Assembly (NCBI GenBank): GCA_964016985.1
Contig: OZ024828.1
Location: 907,501 to 971,500, forward strand
Origin: Anodontia alba
Lineage: Eukaryota; Mollusca; Bivalvia; Lucinida; Lucinidae
DNA: 64,000 nucleotides
Direction of reading: 5' to 3'
The position numbers and the translations under genes were made by a program. Every line of letters starts with the position of its first letter. The first letter of the stretch is position 1. Positions 11,002-22,923 of the stretch are shown in pieces. The notes beneath the pieces are model-generated. The model searched no databases, was not told the DNA's origin, and worked only from the letters and a program-made list of their open reading frames with translations.

Positions 11002-11324
11002 TATGTAAGCCATTCAGATGTCCCAAAATCTAGGGTAAATATTTTTACAATGTAAAGGCTTAATTTTTTTTTGCATATAACTGAATGTCAAGAAATATTT
11101 TTCTGAATAAAAAAAAAATAACACTCTTTTGTCCTCTGCTAATCAAATTCAGTGCTCTACAACATCTAATCTTGATCAGTTTTCATTTGGTAATTACAGT
11201 ACACATATTTACCCCAATTTTTGCAAACCTCAACTCCTTACCATAATTGTCCTAAAATTTGAACACGTCTATTGGATTGTCTGTTGATGTGGATGAGTGG
11301 GAAACCCGCATCCTGTGGTGATAT
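11002..11324. other. Non-genic stretch
   Basis: AT-rich; no supported gene or repeat. Confidence 0.45.
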
Positions 11325-11336
11325 ATCTGTTTGTCT

Positions 11337-11653
11337 ACGGCTGGCCTCGGTGGCTCAGTTGGATGCGCCGTCCGACTTGAGACCAGGCGGTCGTGGGTTC
11401 AACCCCCGCCAAGGTGGGCAACATTCTTTCATGGAGATTGATCATGAAATATTTTCTACGGTCATTCTCTCCTTTCCGCTGATTCAAGAAGGGCAGTTGT
11501 CAGTTTCTGGCGAAAGAATGTGCACAATACTGGTTAACCGCTTAGAGGACTAAGCCTGCCCAGTAAACATGTGGTTAGGTAAACTGACCGCGCTCGACAT
11601 GACCCCATTGGGTTGACTGGGCCGTAAAACCTCAACACAAACAAACAAACAAA
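11337..11653 (+). mobile_element. tRNA-derived SINE, copy 2
   Basis: Full-length copy of the same family as 1739. Head: GGCCTCGGTGGCTCAGTTGG and CGTGGGTTCAACCCCCGCC. Tail: CAACACAAACAAACAAACAA. Perfect 12-base target duplications (ATCTGTTTGTCT) lie at 11325-11336 and 11654-11665. Confidence 0.92.
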
Positions 11654-11807
11654 ATCTGTTTGTCTGCATGGTTTTCACAGGCCCAATACTAAATAATTTA
11701 TATTGGTTGCCGGCTGAATATGGTCAGGCTTGTATCTTTGTCTTTATTTGATTAAATTTTGTTAAATCGAAGGTTGAACTTTAATTCTGGCTGTGTCAGG
11801 CAAAACT

Positions 11808-12440
11808 GGTGAACCTGTATGGCTTGAACATCTTTGGGACCATGGAGATTTGTTCTAGACATGGGTAGTTCGAGCCACTGAGTGTTGGTTTGTTTGTTTG
11901 ATTTGGGCTTAACATCGCTTTTAACCTCTTTCGGTCATATCGTGATGGTGTCTGGATGTTGCAGGGAGCTCAATGCTCACTTTTAGAGTGTTGCCTCACT
12001 GAAATATCACACTCCAGACATTTTGATATGATATTCCACCCAGTCACGTTATACTGACACTGCGCTGACCAGTTCTAGCTCTACTTTCTTAATGCTGAGC
12101 ACCAAGCGAAAGAGCAGCTAGTACCACATTTAAAGTCTTTGGTACCCGCAACCTCCCGGTCACAAAGGGGACACTCTACCACTGAGCCACTGTGCCGGTT
12201 ACCACTGAGTGTTAATCATAGTTTGAGGTGAGGAGGCAAATGAGGAGAATTTAGGAATGTCTTTTCCATCTTCTATAAAATAATGGTGTATTGAGTGTAC
12301 TCATTAGAATTGCCTCAATTAGGTTATACTAATGAGTACATACAACATATGATTCAATGATAAAATCAGAAAATTTCCCTAAAATATCCTTAAAATTTTG
12401 TCTTCAGCTATCGGAAAAATTTCTTAGGGACTCAATAATG
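11808..12440 (-). mobile_element. Family E MITE, copy 3, split by a SINE
   Basis: The two halves align with the element at 54447 in reverse orientation. The left half contains CATGGGTAGTTCGAGCCACT. The right half contains the hairpin GTGTACTCATTAGAATTGCC and ends near TTCTTAGGGACTC. A SINE interrupts it at 11887-12201. The right terminus has decayed. Confidence 0.65.
11887..12201 (-). mobile_element. Second tRNA-SINE type inserted in family E
   Basis: On the minus strand the head reads CAGTGGCTCAGTGGTAGAGT (box A-like), then GGTTGCGGGTACC (box B-like), and the element ends in a CAAACAAACAAAC tail. Perfect 12-base duplications CCACTGAGTGTT flank it (11875-11886 and 12202-12213). The body differs from the SINE at 1739. 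Confidence 0.85.
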
Positions 12441-12580
12441 ACTTTGAAGCAGCCACACTAAATGTGCTCACTTAAGTTTTACTGTATTCGTAGTTGATAC
12501 ACGAAGATGTCCAATAAATTGTGATGCCAATTTTTCTATTGTGATATTTAATACATGTTGCAATTCATTATTACTTTGTC

Positions 12581-12742
12581 ATAGCTCCTGATAAGGCACT
12601 TTTTTACCAAAAAGTAGTAATGTTTTTCTTATTTCTCCACAGAAACATATATTGTGGGCACTTCTAATGAGTATCCACAATATATATTTTCATGCAGAAA
12701 TAAGAAACATATTATATAGCTACCCCCTCCTATCTTGAGCTA
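12581..12742. mobile_element. Family M hairpin element, copy 3 (internally deleted)
   Basis: The ends are ATAGCTCCTGATAAG and its complement near 12730. The arms (CTTATTTCTCCACAGAAACA) are present, but most of the central CGCCTCG turn is missing. Confidence 0.7.
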
Positions 12743-13001
12743 TTTTTGTGATACATGTTGCAAGCAGATCTAAAAGATCATATGTTTTATGAAATTCATC
12801 ATCACATTTGGTCTTTGAATAAAAAGGTAGTATTGTAAAAATCTCTAAGAAATGCGACAGGAAGAAATTCTTGGTCATTATTTGGATGAAAATTTGCTTT
12901 TCATAATTTACATCAGAATTCATTGTGGATACTCATCAAAAAAATAAGTCAGTATGCATGCCGCCTTTCACATATGACATCGGCATTAACTGAAGACCTC
13001 G
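12743..13001. other. Non-genic stretch
   Basis: No supported feature. Confidence 0.4.
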
Positions 13002-13280
13002 CATCACGAAAACATGCCTATATAATTTTGACCCCTTTAAACCCCACTTTTATATAGTAAAACTGGGGTTTACAGGGCTATACATTATTTTTCTTATTTC
13101 TGCTCAAAACATAGATTGTGGGTACTCATTAGAACCGCCTCGCTGAGGCGGTTCTAATGAGTACCCACAATCTATGTTTTAAGCAGAAACGTGAAAAAAT
13201 ATCAGAATTTTTTATCTGAAAATTTTCATTTGTTGGTGGTAAAATTTTCAGTATATTTGAATAGACATGTTTTCGTAATG
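13002..13280 (+). mobile_element. Family A hairpin element, copy 5
   Basis: Full-length with CATCACGAAAACATGCCTAT at the left and GTTTTCGTAATG at the right. The core turn is CGCCTCGCTGAGGCG. Confidence 0.88.
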
Positions 13281-13466
13281 GTATACTAAAACTCCAAGAT
13301 CCTGGTAAGAGTTGTAGATGTATTCTCACTACTAAAGGGAGAGGGATCACCGCCAAGGGAAATAAAGGGATCACCGCCAAGGGAAATAATTGACTTTAAC
13401 ATACATATATTTGTCTGCCTTCTAATAATGAGGCTAGTCTTTCTTCTTTCAGCAGAATCTGCATTC

Positions 13467-13744
13467 CATCACGAAAACACACCTATATAATTTTGACCCC
13501 CTTATACCCCACTTTTATACAGTAAAACTGGGGTTTACAGGGGTATACAATATTTTTCTTATTTCTGCACAAAACATAGATTGTGGGTACTCGTTAGAAC
13601 CACCTTGCCGAGGCGGTTCTAACGAGTACCCACAACCTATGTTTTGAGCAGAAATATGAAAAATATCAGAGTTTTTTATCTGAAAATTTTCAGTTTTTTG
13701 GGGTGAAATTTTCTATATATTTGAATAGGCATGTTTTCGTAATG
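13467..13744 (+). mobile_element. Family A hairpin element, copy 6
   Basis: Full-length, only about 190 bases from copy 5 and in the same orientation. The core turn is CACCTTGCCGAGGCG, with two mismatches. Confidence 0.88.
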
Positions 13745-13876
13745 AATGAGGTTTCAAATATAAGGTAGGCAACTTGTCTGCTAGAACTGTATTGCAAAAT
13801 GGTGAAAATCTAAGTCATATCCCCTTAATTGTCATCGGAGTGCCAGGATTTTTTTTTTTTCAAAAGAGCAACATTA

Positions 13877-14051
13877 TTAACCCTATGCCTTCTGAACTCA
13901 GATATGCCCTGCCTTTGCAAACAGTGCAGATCCAGATCAGTTGGCTTCTCAGTATGTAAACTTATATCATTAATCTGGATCAAGTAATTTGATTGGCTGA
14001 AAATTAGAAGTAGATGTGGCATCTTAATTTATTCAGCATCACAAGGGTTAA
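13877..14051. mobile_element. piggyBac-like TTAA MITE, family C copy 2
   Basis: TTAACCCTATGCCTTCTGAA at the left and CAAGGGTTAA at the right. It is inverted relative to copy 3 and carries the GCAAACAGTGCAGATCCAGA segment. Confidence 0.7.
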
Positions 14052-14149
14052 AAAGGGGGTCTTAGTGCACAAGCAAACTGTTAAGATCATAATCAGCAAT
14101 CTAATTTATAGCTCTAATTAAGGCAAATTGCTCAACCAAAAAAAAAAAA

Positions 14150-14306
14150 AAAAAAATCTATATTTCTTATTTCTCTGTGAAAACCTGTTGTTGGTACTCA
14201 TTGGAAGTGCCTCACTAAGGCACTTCGAATGATTACCCACAACATATGTTTTCATGGGGAAATAATAAAAATATTTATCAGGATATCTCTTATCCAGAAC
14301 TATGAA
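14150..14306. mobile_element. Family M hairpin element, copy 4 (left end lost)
   Basis: Core arms lie around TTGGTACTCATTGGAAGTGCC and its complement. The right end is CTTATCCAGAACTAT. A poly-A run at 14138-14156 replaces the left terminus. Confidence 0.65.
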
Positions 14307-14687
14307 TTATTATTATAGGAATGAATTATATTTTTGTGGATTTTATCAATGTGTAAGCTCCAGCAAGTTACTCACAAACTGTATAAAGCCCAAAGGCTTT
14401 ATTTAATCAGTGATTCTCTAGAGTTTACACATCAGTTAAACCCACAAAAAATAATAATTCATTCCTTGTTGTTCCAACTTTGTGATCAAAATGTTACAAA
14501 TGTTGCCAAAATTGTCTGTCTTTTGAGATGAAAATATATCCGACAAATTTCTGCTCTCGACTAGAAGTGTAAAACATGTCCTTCAACCAATCCAATTGTG
14601 TGAAACATGTATGAAGATAGGGGTTTGAATTATTCATATGCAAAGTACGTGAAACTACAGTGCAAAAGTGCATGCTGATATGTATCT
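14307..14687. other. Non-genic stretch
   Basis: AT-rich with no supported gene. Confidence 0.45.
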
Positions 14688-14930
14688 CGAGGGTTGAGCG
14701 CAAGACTACTGTAACTCAAACATATTTTTGAAACCCTTGTTTAGGGGCAACTTGGACCCCTTTGTAAACAATGCAAATTTAGGTGCCATTGCTCATACGA
14801 GCAATGGCACCTAAATTTTCATTGTTTACAGAAAGAAATGTTGTAATCTTCATAATGCCTTCATGGTGAGGAGATTAGGTTTGGGGAAAAACAACCATCT
14901 GAGTTACGCTAGTCTTGCGCTCAACCCTCG
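14688..14930. mobile_element. Palindromic MITE, family J
   Basis: The terminal inverted repeats CGAGGGTTGAGCGCAAGACT and their complement span 14688-14707 and about 14911-14930. The middle is a stem-loop around 14767-14827 (GCAAATTTAGGTGCCATTGC arm). Only one copy is in this window. Confidence 0.75.
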
Positions 14931-15126
14931 ATCTGTGCTATTCCCATGTTCCATAGACCCATTTTCTTGTAATGGGACTCATGTTTTTGTTCAATAGATC
15001 TTGCATCATTGCTGCTTCCTATAATGCTTAATTAATGCCATTCTTGCTTCCAAGACTAAAGCTATGGATAAATCACAAGTAGGAAATAGTATATTTCACC
15101 TAAGTATTTGGACAGACTAACCTGAG

Positions 15127-15188
15127 GAAGCAGTATAGACCCAGGTCAGATGCTACTGTGGCATCTGATTAGGGTCTACACAATTTGC
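15127..15188. repeat. Family L stem-loop
   Basis: AAGCAGTATAGACCCAGGTC is paired with a GATTAGGGTCTACACAATTT arm. Confidence 0.5.
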
Positions 15189-15261
15189 CTCATCCAGCTG
15201 TTTTATAGCACACCAACAGATGGTCAGTTCATTTGTAAGTACAAATATTGTAAGGAGTTAA

Positions 15262-15451
15262 TTAAACCTTGTCATGCTGAATAAATTAAGATGCCACACC
15301 CATTTCTAATTGTCAGCCAATCAGATTACTTGATCCAGATTGTTGATGCATGTTCATATTCTGAATGACAAACAGTGCAGATCCAGATCAATCTGGACTT
15401 CCACTGTTTGTAAAGGCAGGATATATCTGGGTTCAGCAGGAAAAGGGTTAA
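15262..15451. mobile_element. piggyBac-like TTAA MITE, family C copy 3
   Basis: TTAAACCTTGTCATGCTGAA at the left and TTCAGCAGGAAAAGGGTTAA at the right. It contains GCCAATCAGATTACTTGATC, shared with the other copies, and an AAACAGTGCAGATCCAGATC arm. Confidence 0.75.
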
Positions 15452-15726
15452 GATGTCCTAATTTTTAGTGTACAGATGGTAGGGTCTAATGACAAGAGAA
15501 CAACAGAGGCCCAGGTCAGTTAGCAAGTCTTTGCAGTCTGACTAGGATCATTACTATTTGGCAGTATACTCTACTGTAATGCCAACTCAATCAATTTTGT
15601 GTTATTTGATTGGCAGAGAGGGAATTCCAAATGTCAGTTATACATCAATAAATCCACTGAGCAGGAATTTTGGAACTATTTTTTTCTTTTTTGTTTGTAG
15701 ATTTCTAAAATAAAGTGTTTAATTCT

Positions 15727-15970
15727 GGGCCCACTTGTTCAAAATTAACGATGTCGTTAGTTAACGTATTATTAAAACTTTGATCATTAAATATGGCATA
15801 TACGCTTATATTTTTGCTGAAAAATGTGTGTAGCTTTTGCATTTGCAAAAGCTACTCACATTTTTTCAGCAAAAATACTTAGGAATTAGATATTGTAGTT
15901 ACTAGAACAGTTAACATTTTGACCACTAACAAGCTCGATAAGCTAACAATTGCTTTGAACAACTGGGCCC
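15727..15970. mobile_element. Palindromic MITE, family B copy 3
   Basis: Full-length, with GGGCCCACTTGTTCAAA and TTTGAACAACTGGGCCC-type ends and the central TAGCTTTTGCA hairpin. Confidence 0.85.
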
Positions 15971-16675
15971 TGGTTTTTAACATTAACATATCGGAGTTGG
16001 AATTATAAGAAATGAATTTCATTTTGTGGATTTTATGGGCCTATAAATGCCTATCAGTCACTTCACTTACAAACTTAACATATTGCCATTCATGCTTTGT
16101 TCAGTTTGTGAATGATTCACCAACATTTACACATAGATAAAATCCACAGAAATAAAGTTCATGCACATAGTGGTGCCTCATTTAGACTAGGCAGATGCGC
16201 CAGCTGATCTGTACCTATATATCATAAATTGTTTTGTAACTTGATATATATAATCCATAATATATTTGCTGCAAATTATTCAGTCCATTTTCTAAATTTG
16301 TCCAATTACATTGACATATTATAACTTTGTTAGATTAATGTGTGTATGTATATTTAGATGATTGTTAAGAAAAAAAAAAGAAGGAATAAAAATAGAAGAA
16401 GGGCTCTTTTTTCATTATCTTGCTCCATTTTAAATGTATTTTAAATAAAATTATTACCATTGCCCTTGACAACGAAGAACACATAAATGAATGAAAATCA
16501 AAATCTATTTTATTTGGACTTCATATAACAGCAATGAAGTTTGCAGGGCTACATACAGCACCCAGCCTCGGCTCAATTTTCCAAGATTCCGGAATTGGTT
16601 CAATGATCAGAAGAGAAATAAAGAAAAGAAAAAAGAAAAGCTATTGAATGAGGCACACTGTAATGCTAACCATCT
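15971..16675. other. Non-genic stretch
   Basis: AT-rich. The short frame at 16491-16715 runs into the next MITE and has no protein-family features. I see no gene. Confidence 0.5.
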
Positions 16676-16920
16676 GGGCCCAGTTGTTCAAAGCATCGTT
16701 AGCTTAACGAGCTAATTAAGGGTCGTTTCGTTAACTGTTTTGGCAGATTCAATACACAATATTCTGATATTTTTTGCTCAAAAAATGTGAGTAGCTTTTG
16801 CACTGCAAAAGCTACTCACAGTTTTTCAGCAAAAAATTTCAGCATATTTGTGTATCACTTAATGGAAAAGTTTAATGAATCGTTAACTAAGGATGTCATT
16901 AGCTTTGAACAACTAGGTCC
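16676..16920. mobile_element. Palindromic MITE, family B copy 4
   Basis: It is inverted relative to copies 1-3, with GGGCCCAGTTGTTCAAAGC at the left and a slightly decayed right end (AACAACTAGGTCC). The central hairpin is intact. Confidence 0.82.
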
Positions 16921-16933
16921 TGGTGTTAAATTT

Positions 16934-17446
16934 CCATAGCTCCAGATAGGTATCGAGGTAGAGCATTTACTTATTTCTCCACTTATAACAAGCACATTCA
17001 GAAGGGTTTCGGGGGCTTCAGGCAAGCCTCCCAAACCCCCATCCCCTCCCTCCTCTCAAAATTTCATTTTCATGGGAAATTTTGGATAAATTTTTTTACA
17101 TATTTGGGATATAGTATTTGCCCAAACTATCAACACCCGAGGCTTTACTCTTTAAAAGACCTTTAACCTCTTCAACAAGTCCATTCAGATGCTGTGTTCT
17201 GTGGCTTTTGATCTTCGTCTACACTGTTTGCTCAGGCCTGTCTGTCTGATTATGTATAGTATCTAAGGTAATTTGATCAAATTGAAGCAACAAAAATCAT
17301 CTTGGATCTGAATGACGTTACAGGTACTGATGAAAAGAGCCTGTCTGAGACACTTCTAATGAGTACCCACAACATACATTTTCATGGAGAAATAAGAAAA
17401 ATACATGCACTTTTTGGCTTGAAAAAAAAAAGGCCCTAACTGTAGC
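16934..17446. repeat. Scattered family M fragments
   Basis: A left end (ATAGCTCCAGATAGG) appears at 16935. A separate half-element at 17330-17446 carries GAGTACCCACAACATACATT, then ATGGAGAAATAAG. Between them I see no gene. Confidence 0.5.
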
Positions 17447-17844
17447 TATGACTTCCATATGATAACGGCAAAGATCCTGGCTAGATTATCATTTATGCGT
17501 GCTGGCCTATTTTTCTGTTCTCTGTATAATGTTTCGAAGGTTAGATCCAGGTACTATGTTAATAACCCTAAGTATTGGTACTGACAGGCCTTAGCAAATA
17601 GTGTAGACTGAGATCAGATGCCCCAGAATGCACTGTTTGCCCCTCACCCAGCTCCATTTTAGACACATCAACTGGTTGTAAAATAAGACATTTTTCAAAA
17701 TTCAGGACAAGTATGGCCAGGAATTAATGTGTCGAGTATCAGTCTGTCCTGCACTAACTGATCTTGAAACTTGGACCAAGGAGTCTTATGTAGATATGTC
17801 ATGACACTTGAGGTCAGTAGAGCATATATGGTCCAAATTTGACC
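17447..17844. other. Non-genic stretch
   Basis: No supported gene. A weak half of a family L motif lies near 17590-17640. Confidence 0.4.
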
Positions 17845-17846
17845 TA

Positions 17847-19154
17847 CGAGTGTCGTGCAAAAAGTTCTGTCACTAATAGGCTTCTTTAGTTTTATACCAG
17901 GTATATTTTAAAATGCTTCACTGCACTTGACTGGTGTGTTGAATAGCTAACGATACCCGTTTATTTCGTGCAAATTGCTTGCCAACTGACCGAGTTTTTC
18001 AAATTGAAATAGATGCAGTCATATACATTGACCAATTTACTTGTTACATTGGAACATGGACCAGAAGACTGAAATTCGTAGCTATATTAAAAGCTGCATT
18101 AGGCTTAATATAGATTCAAAGCAGATATTTAATGAATTGTGTGGTATATATGGACCTCAGACCATTTCAATGCCCACAGTTTTTAGGTGGGTTAAAGCTT
18201 TTAAAGCTGGGAAATCTGCTGAAGATGATACCCATCCTGGAAGGCCTGAAACTTCTTTTACCAAGACTAACATCACTGCTATAAAGATTGTGGTCGAACA
18301 GGATACGTGATTGTCTGTCAGAGATATAGCTAGTTGTACTGGCATATCAGAAGGCAGTGTGCAAAAAATTCTGAAAAAGCGTTTGGACCTGAGAAAGGTT
18401 TGCGCTAGGTGGGACCTCATTTGCTCACTGAGGAGCAAAAGACACAACGCCTTAAATGTGCCCGGGAACTTTTGAAAACATATAAAGGCTGTTGTAATAG
18501 GGTTATTTCTAACTTGCTAACAGGTGATGAAACCTGGATGCACATGTTTGAGCCACAAAGAAGGGCTGATAATAAGCAATGGAAGTGAAAAGATCAAAAA
18601 ACGCTCATGTAATGCCAAGAGAACCGTAAGTTAGAAAAAGATGTTGTACGCAATTTTCTTTAATTCAAGTGGGCCAGTCGTTCATCTGGCCAATTCTACA
18701 AGAATTCTGTACTGAAGAAAGTGAAAGAGTTTTACAATAAGAAATGACCAAGCAAAGGATGGTTAGGAGTCCACCTTTTACATGACAACGCCTCCTCTTA
18801 TAAGTGTGAGGTTGTTAAGTCTTGTTTTGGCTTCTGAAGGGGCGAAAGTTTTAAACCATCCACCTTATTCACCTGACCTGAGTCCCTGTGACTTCTTTTT
18901 ATTTCTAAGGCTTAAGAAAATGCTTTCTGGAAATATGTATACGTCTAGAAGTTCTAGCAGCTCTATTTATCAGTGTCTCCAACAGATACCAAAAAAAGAC
19001 TAATTATCTGCTTTTCGCAACTGGGCAAAAAGGTTACAAAAATGTGTTTCAGTAAAGGGGGAATACTTTGAAGGTTTGTAATAAAAATATGTTTGATAAA
19101 ACGTAGCACTGAAGTAATCTGAACCCAGTGACAGAACTTTTTGCAGGACTCTCG
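17847..19154 (+). mobile_element. Complete mariner element (decayed)
   Basis: Terminal inverted repeats of 28 bases lie at 17847-17874 (CGAGTGTCGTGCAAAAAGTT at the left) and 19127-19154, with two mismatches. TA flanks both sides (17845-17846 and 19155-19156), the mariner target duplication. The length of 1,308 bases is normal for mariner. The transposase inside is broken. Confidence 0.93.
18041..19080 (+). pseudogene. mariner transposase pseudogene (DD34D type)
   Basis: This encodes what was a mariner transposase, the enzyme that cuts and rejoins the element at TA sites. An N-terminal helix-turn-helix part is readable for 89 residues from 18041 (KTEIRSYIKSCIRLNID; HPGRPETS linker) and then meets TGA at 18308. 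After that the frame resumes with SVRDIASCTGISEGSVQKIL. A shift occurs near 18415. The catalytic blocks are still recognisable in different frames: GDETWMH near 18523, HDNASSYKCEVV near 18782 and PPYSPDLSPCDFFLF near 18863-18907. Spacing of the last two aspartates fits DD34D. At least two frameshifts and several stops make it inactive. Confidence 0.9.
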
Positions 19155-19830
19155 TATTGTCTCTTTTATCTAAATAAGTTTAGCATTTTTATATTATTGA
19201 TGAACATACAAAGTCAGACTGTTTTTTCCCCCTTTAAAAATGTTTTTTAAAAAAAAATTGATCTTTGCTGGAAAGAGATCTGTACCTTTCTAGCAAATAT
19301 CAGATTTTATTTCAAAGTGTTTTTAGACTGTAGAATGACTGTGTACTTTAATCATAAGTACAAAAATGGAAAATTAGATTATGAAAAAAATGCAAGAGAT
19401 CATTTGGATCATATATGCTCTTCTGACCCCAAATGTCTGTGACAAAATGCTGAGGCAGGTATCTGCAAACAGTAAAGAAGCAGATCAACCATTAAGATGA
19501 ACAATGTAATGAGGACCTACTCTTAAAAGAAAGAAAGGGAGCTACCTTCTCTGACAGTGTCACCATTTCCTGTGAATTCTGGGCAATTCCCTTCATCCAT
19601 GAAAAAATTTTTAACACTGAACAGTACATTTTTACACAGACCTTGCCATATTGTTTACTATCAGTGATATAGTTGTCAATATAAGTGGCGATATTATTAT
19701 CTAAATTGCACCAGGTATTCATTGTTTTTTACATTACAATGATTAGGCTCATTGTCCTGTGCTGCTGGAGCCACAGAGCCTCATGGATGGTCCGCTCCAC
19801 ATAGCATAGGTCCAGATAAGAGGAAGTATC
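19155..19830. other. Non-genic stretch
   Basis: No supported gene or repeat. Confidence 0.45.
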
Positions 19831-20102
19831 AATTACAAAAACATGCCTATTCAAATGTACTGAAAATTTTACCACCAAAAAATGAAAATTTTCAGATAAA
19901 AATTCTGATATTTTTCATATTTTTGCTCAAAACAGATTGTGTGTACTCATTAGAATGGCCTCAATGAGGCGGTTCTAATGAGTACCTACAAATTATGTTT
20001 TGAGCAGAAATAAGAAAAATGTATACCCCTGTAAACCCCAGTTTTACTATATAAAAGTGGGGTTTAAGGGAGTCAAAATTATATAGGCGTGTTTTCGTGA
20101 TG
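19831..20102 (-). mobile_element. Family A hairpin element, copy 7
   Basis: Reverse orientation with a slightly decayed left end (AATTACAAAAACATGCCTAT). The right end is GTGTTTTCGTGATG. The core arms are shortened by a few bases (AAAACAGATTGTGTGTACTC). Confidence 0.85.
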
Positions 20103-20187
20103 CAGGTAAATATCCACGAAAGCATATGTTGTGGCTACTCACCAGAAACGCCTTAGTTTTTGTGGAGAAATAAGAAAAATATTAATA

Positions 20188-20408
20188 CACCACAACCTCT
20201 TTATAACACTATTGTGTGGGTCCAAAGCATAAACCGTGTTAGTTTAACAGCCGTGTTATATCCAAACCAAAACTGTATAGATTATATTGAAAAATGACCA
20301 TTTATGGTCGTTTTTCAATATAATCTATACATTTTTGGGATCCATCTTTGAACAGTGTTATATCCAAAACCGTGTTATAACAAACCGTGTTATAAAGAGT
20401 TTGAAGTG
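20188..20408. mobile_element. TA-flanked MITE, family D copy 2
   Basis: The left end is CACCACAACCTCTTTATAAC and the right end is ATAAAGAGTTTGAAGTG. TA lies on both sides (20186-20187 and 20409-20410). It has the same central hairpin as the copy at 10765. Confidence 0.82.
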
Positions 20409-21118
20409 TACACATGAACTTCTTGGCTATAAAAGTGACTGTTAAGATGTATCTTAAAGGTCACTAGTTATAAAAAGCACAGTATCTGTACATATGATAC
20501 AGTTAATGGTTACATTTGCTTGGCTAAACACTACGACCTCATTTGAGATCAGTCGTATAGACACAGATGTCTAGGTTTCTTCATTAATAATCAGTTCATT
20601 CCTTGTAGTATCCTGTACTTCAGTATCACCATGGCAACAACAACCTTTCCTCTGTACACTGACCAGTACAACAACTAGGAACAAAATTGCTAAAAGACCA
20701 AAATAGCCTCCGTATACCAAAAACTATAATGGAAATAAAACAAATCTTAGAAATAGTTAACACACATTTTTCATAAGTTCAGCATTGCTTTTGCGAAAGT
20801 TTTTAAATCACCAGAAGAAAGGTTACCTAAACAGTGGCGTGAGAAAGAAGCGCTCTTGCACAATAAAATTCTTGTTTACGGTTTGAATACACAAACAGAT
20901 GGATTCTTATCTTAAAGTGAACACAAATTCATGTTGTGCCTCATTGTTCCTATCAAATCTGTTTTGACTATAAGATCTGAGCCACAACGTGACAAAACGT
21001 ACCTTCTGAAATATGCGCTCAACGAAGACTCAAATCAGCCTGCGCGTTCGCGCAGTCTGATCTGGGTCTTCGTAGTTCGCATGAAGAACCCATCCTTGGC
21101 TATCCAAAATGGCAGTGT
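20409..21118. other. Non-genic stretch
   Basis: No supported gene. Near 21000-21090 a repeat-like segment (TGCGCTCAACGAAGACTCAA) ends in ATCCTTGGCTATCCAAAATG. A 17-base part of that (CCTTGGCTATCCAAAAT) recurs right after the N gap. Confidence 0.45.
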
Positions 21119-21242
21119 CTAGAGTGCCGGTACCGGCATCCTAGACTCAGAGGCTAGAGTGCCGGTACCGGCATTCTAGCCAATAGGTCTAGAGTGCCGG
21201 TACTCTAGCCAAGTCTAATTGGGGTGGCTAGAGTGCCGGTAA
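21119..21242. repeat. Short array of CTAGAGTGCCGGTAC motifs
   Basis: CTAGAGTGCCGGTA appears four times within 125 bases. Two copies extend into the perfect palindrome TGCCGGTACCGGCA. The array is GC-rich against AT-rich surroundings. Confidence 0.8.
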
Positions 21243-21940
21243 TATATTAATTCTTTGTTATTTCCATCATCTGCCTCCGAGATAAATGACCTAAAGTAAC
21301 CATTCCGTTCCATCATCTGCCACCTAGAATCGAGATAAATGACTTAAAGTAACCATTCCGTTTGTTGCTTTCCTTTCTTTCCGTACTTAGACGCCATCTT
21401 GTAAGGCAGTATGTAGAAATGTAACGACTACTAATGCGGGACACTTTAGTATTGGCTTATTATTATCAAAATAACTATAATGGAAATAAATTTATTATTA
21501 TGAAAAGACGAGAGCTCTTTGTTTCCACCCTACACGGACAGACATGCAGAAGTGTTGAAAATAAGCATTTTATAAAATTGACTATATGTATTAAGGAGCT
21601 AGTGTGCGTTTTGCGCATTATGGCTCCCTTGAATTATTATTGTAAATAACAGTAAACTACATCCCTACATTAATTGAACATTTTTTATTTAACGTAATAA
21701 CGAATGAAATAAAATGCAGCTTTGAACGCTATCAGAATGCAGAATATGTTCAGTTCTTGAAGTGCGACAGCAGAACAATATCTGCAGCTCAGTCTCGATT
21801 ACCGAAAAAGTCGCTGAACCCTAGATTGAAATACTACGAGATCCGTTACCACTGCATCCAAGGCGGGAAGCCCTTCAAATCTAAGAGCACGGGAATGAGA
21901 GAACAGAGGTATGTATTTTTTTCGTCTGTTCATCTGTCTA
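21243..21940. other. Non-genic stretch
   Basis: An imperfect direct repeat (TTCCATCATCTGCC, then GAGATAAATGAC, then AAGTAACCATTCCG) lies at about 21263-21362. No gene is visible. Confidence 0.45.
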
Positions 21941-22194
21941 AAAGGCAAATTCTGTTTTCTGGGAAAAATAAGAAAAACAATTAACGCCAATTTGTCGTCT
22001 GCTGAATTAGCCCAGAGAGTGGGAAAGGTTAAAGAAAGAGACTATTACAATGGGGTATTTGTTTGATTAGAGAATTTCAGAGTTGTCCTCACTCCCTCCC
22101 CCACCTCCAACCCACAGCCCATCAAGACTCTCAAACATGTAAAATGTTAAAAATGACATTTTAAATGACATTTTAAAGAATAAGGGATTTTCAA

Positions 22195-22329
<135 letters not shown>

Positions 22330-22375
22330 AAAACTTTAATGCGTAGAAGTCTTGGTATTATTTTCCTTTTTTTTT

Positions 22376-22537
22376 CAGCAGACAACATTTTGAAATATTT
22401 TTTCACATTTTTCCCCAGCAAACAGGATTTGACATTTGAAATATCAAATCCCGTTTTGGCGATAATTTGCATGAAAAGGTAAATCCTGTTTTCTGGGAAA
22501 AATAAAAAAAAAATATAGCCAATTTGTCGTCTGCTGA
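22376..22537. mobile_element. Family G hairpin element (near complete)
   Basis: CAGCAGACAACATTTTGAAA at the left and TTTGTCGTCTGCTGA at the right. The inner arms are CAAACAGGATTTGACATTTG and the complement AAATCCTGTTTTCTGGG. Confidence 0.78.
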
Positions 22538-22923
22538 ATAAGCCCAGAGAGTGGGAAAGGTTAAAGCAAGAGACTATTACAATGGGGTATTTGTTTGATT
22601 AGAGAATTTCAGAGTTGTCCTCACCCCCTCTCCCCAACTCCAACCCACAGCCCATAAGACTTTCAAACATGTAAAACGTGCAATATGCCGCATGCGAACA
22701 CTCGGACATGGCAATATTAGTTGTAAAAAGCTCATACTTGTATAGTGTTAAAAAATGACATTTTAAAGAATGAGGGCTTTTCATTATATATATAGATAGA
22801 AAAAGCTAAAACTTTAATGCGTAGCAGTCTTCGTATTGTTTTTTTTTTTTTTTTTTTTTTTTTCCAGCAGACGACATTTTGAAATATTTTTTCACATTTT
22901 TCCCCAGCAAACAGGATTTGACA

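Noticed and set aside
20931..21122. 63-residue open frame
   Set aside because: Lies in repeat-like sequence with GCGCGTTCGCGC words; no protein features.
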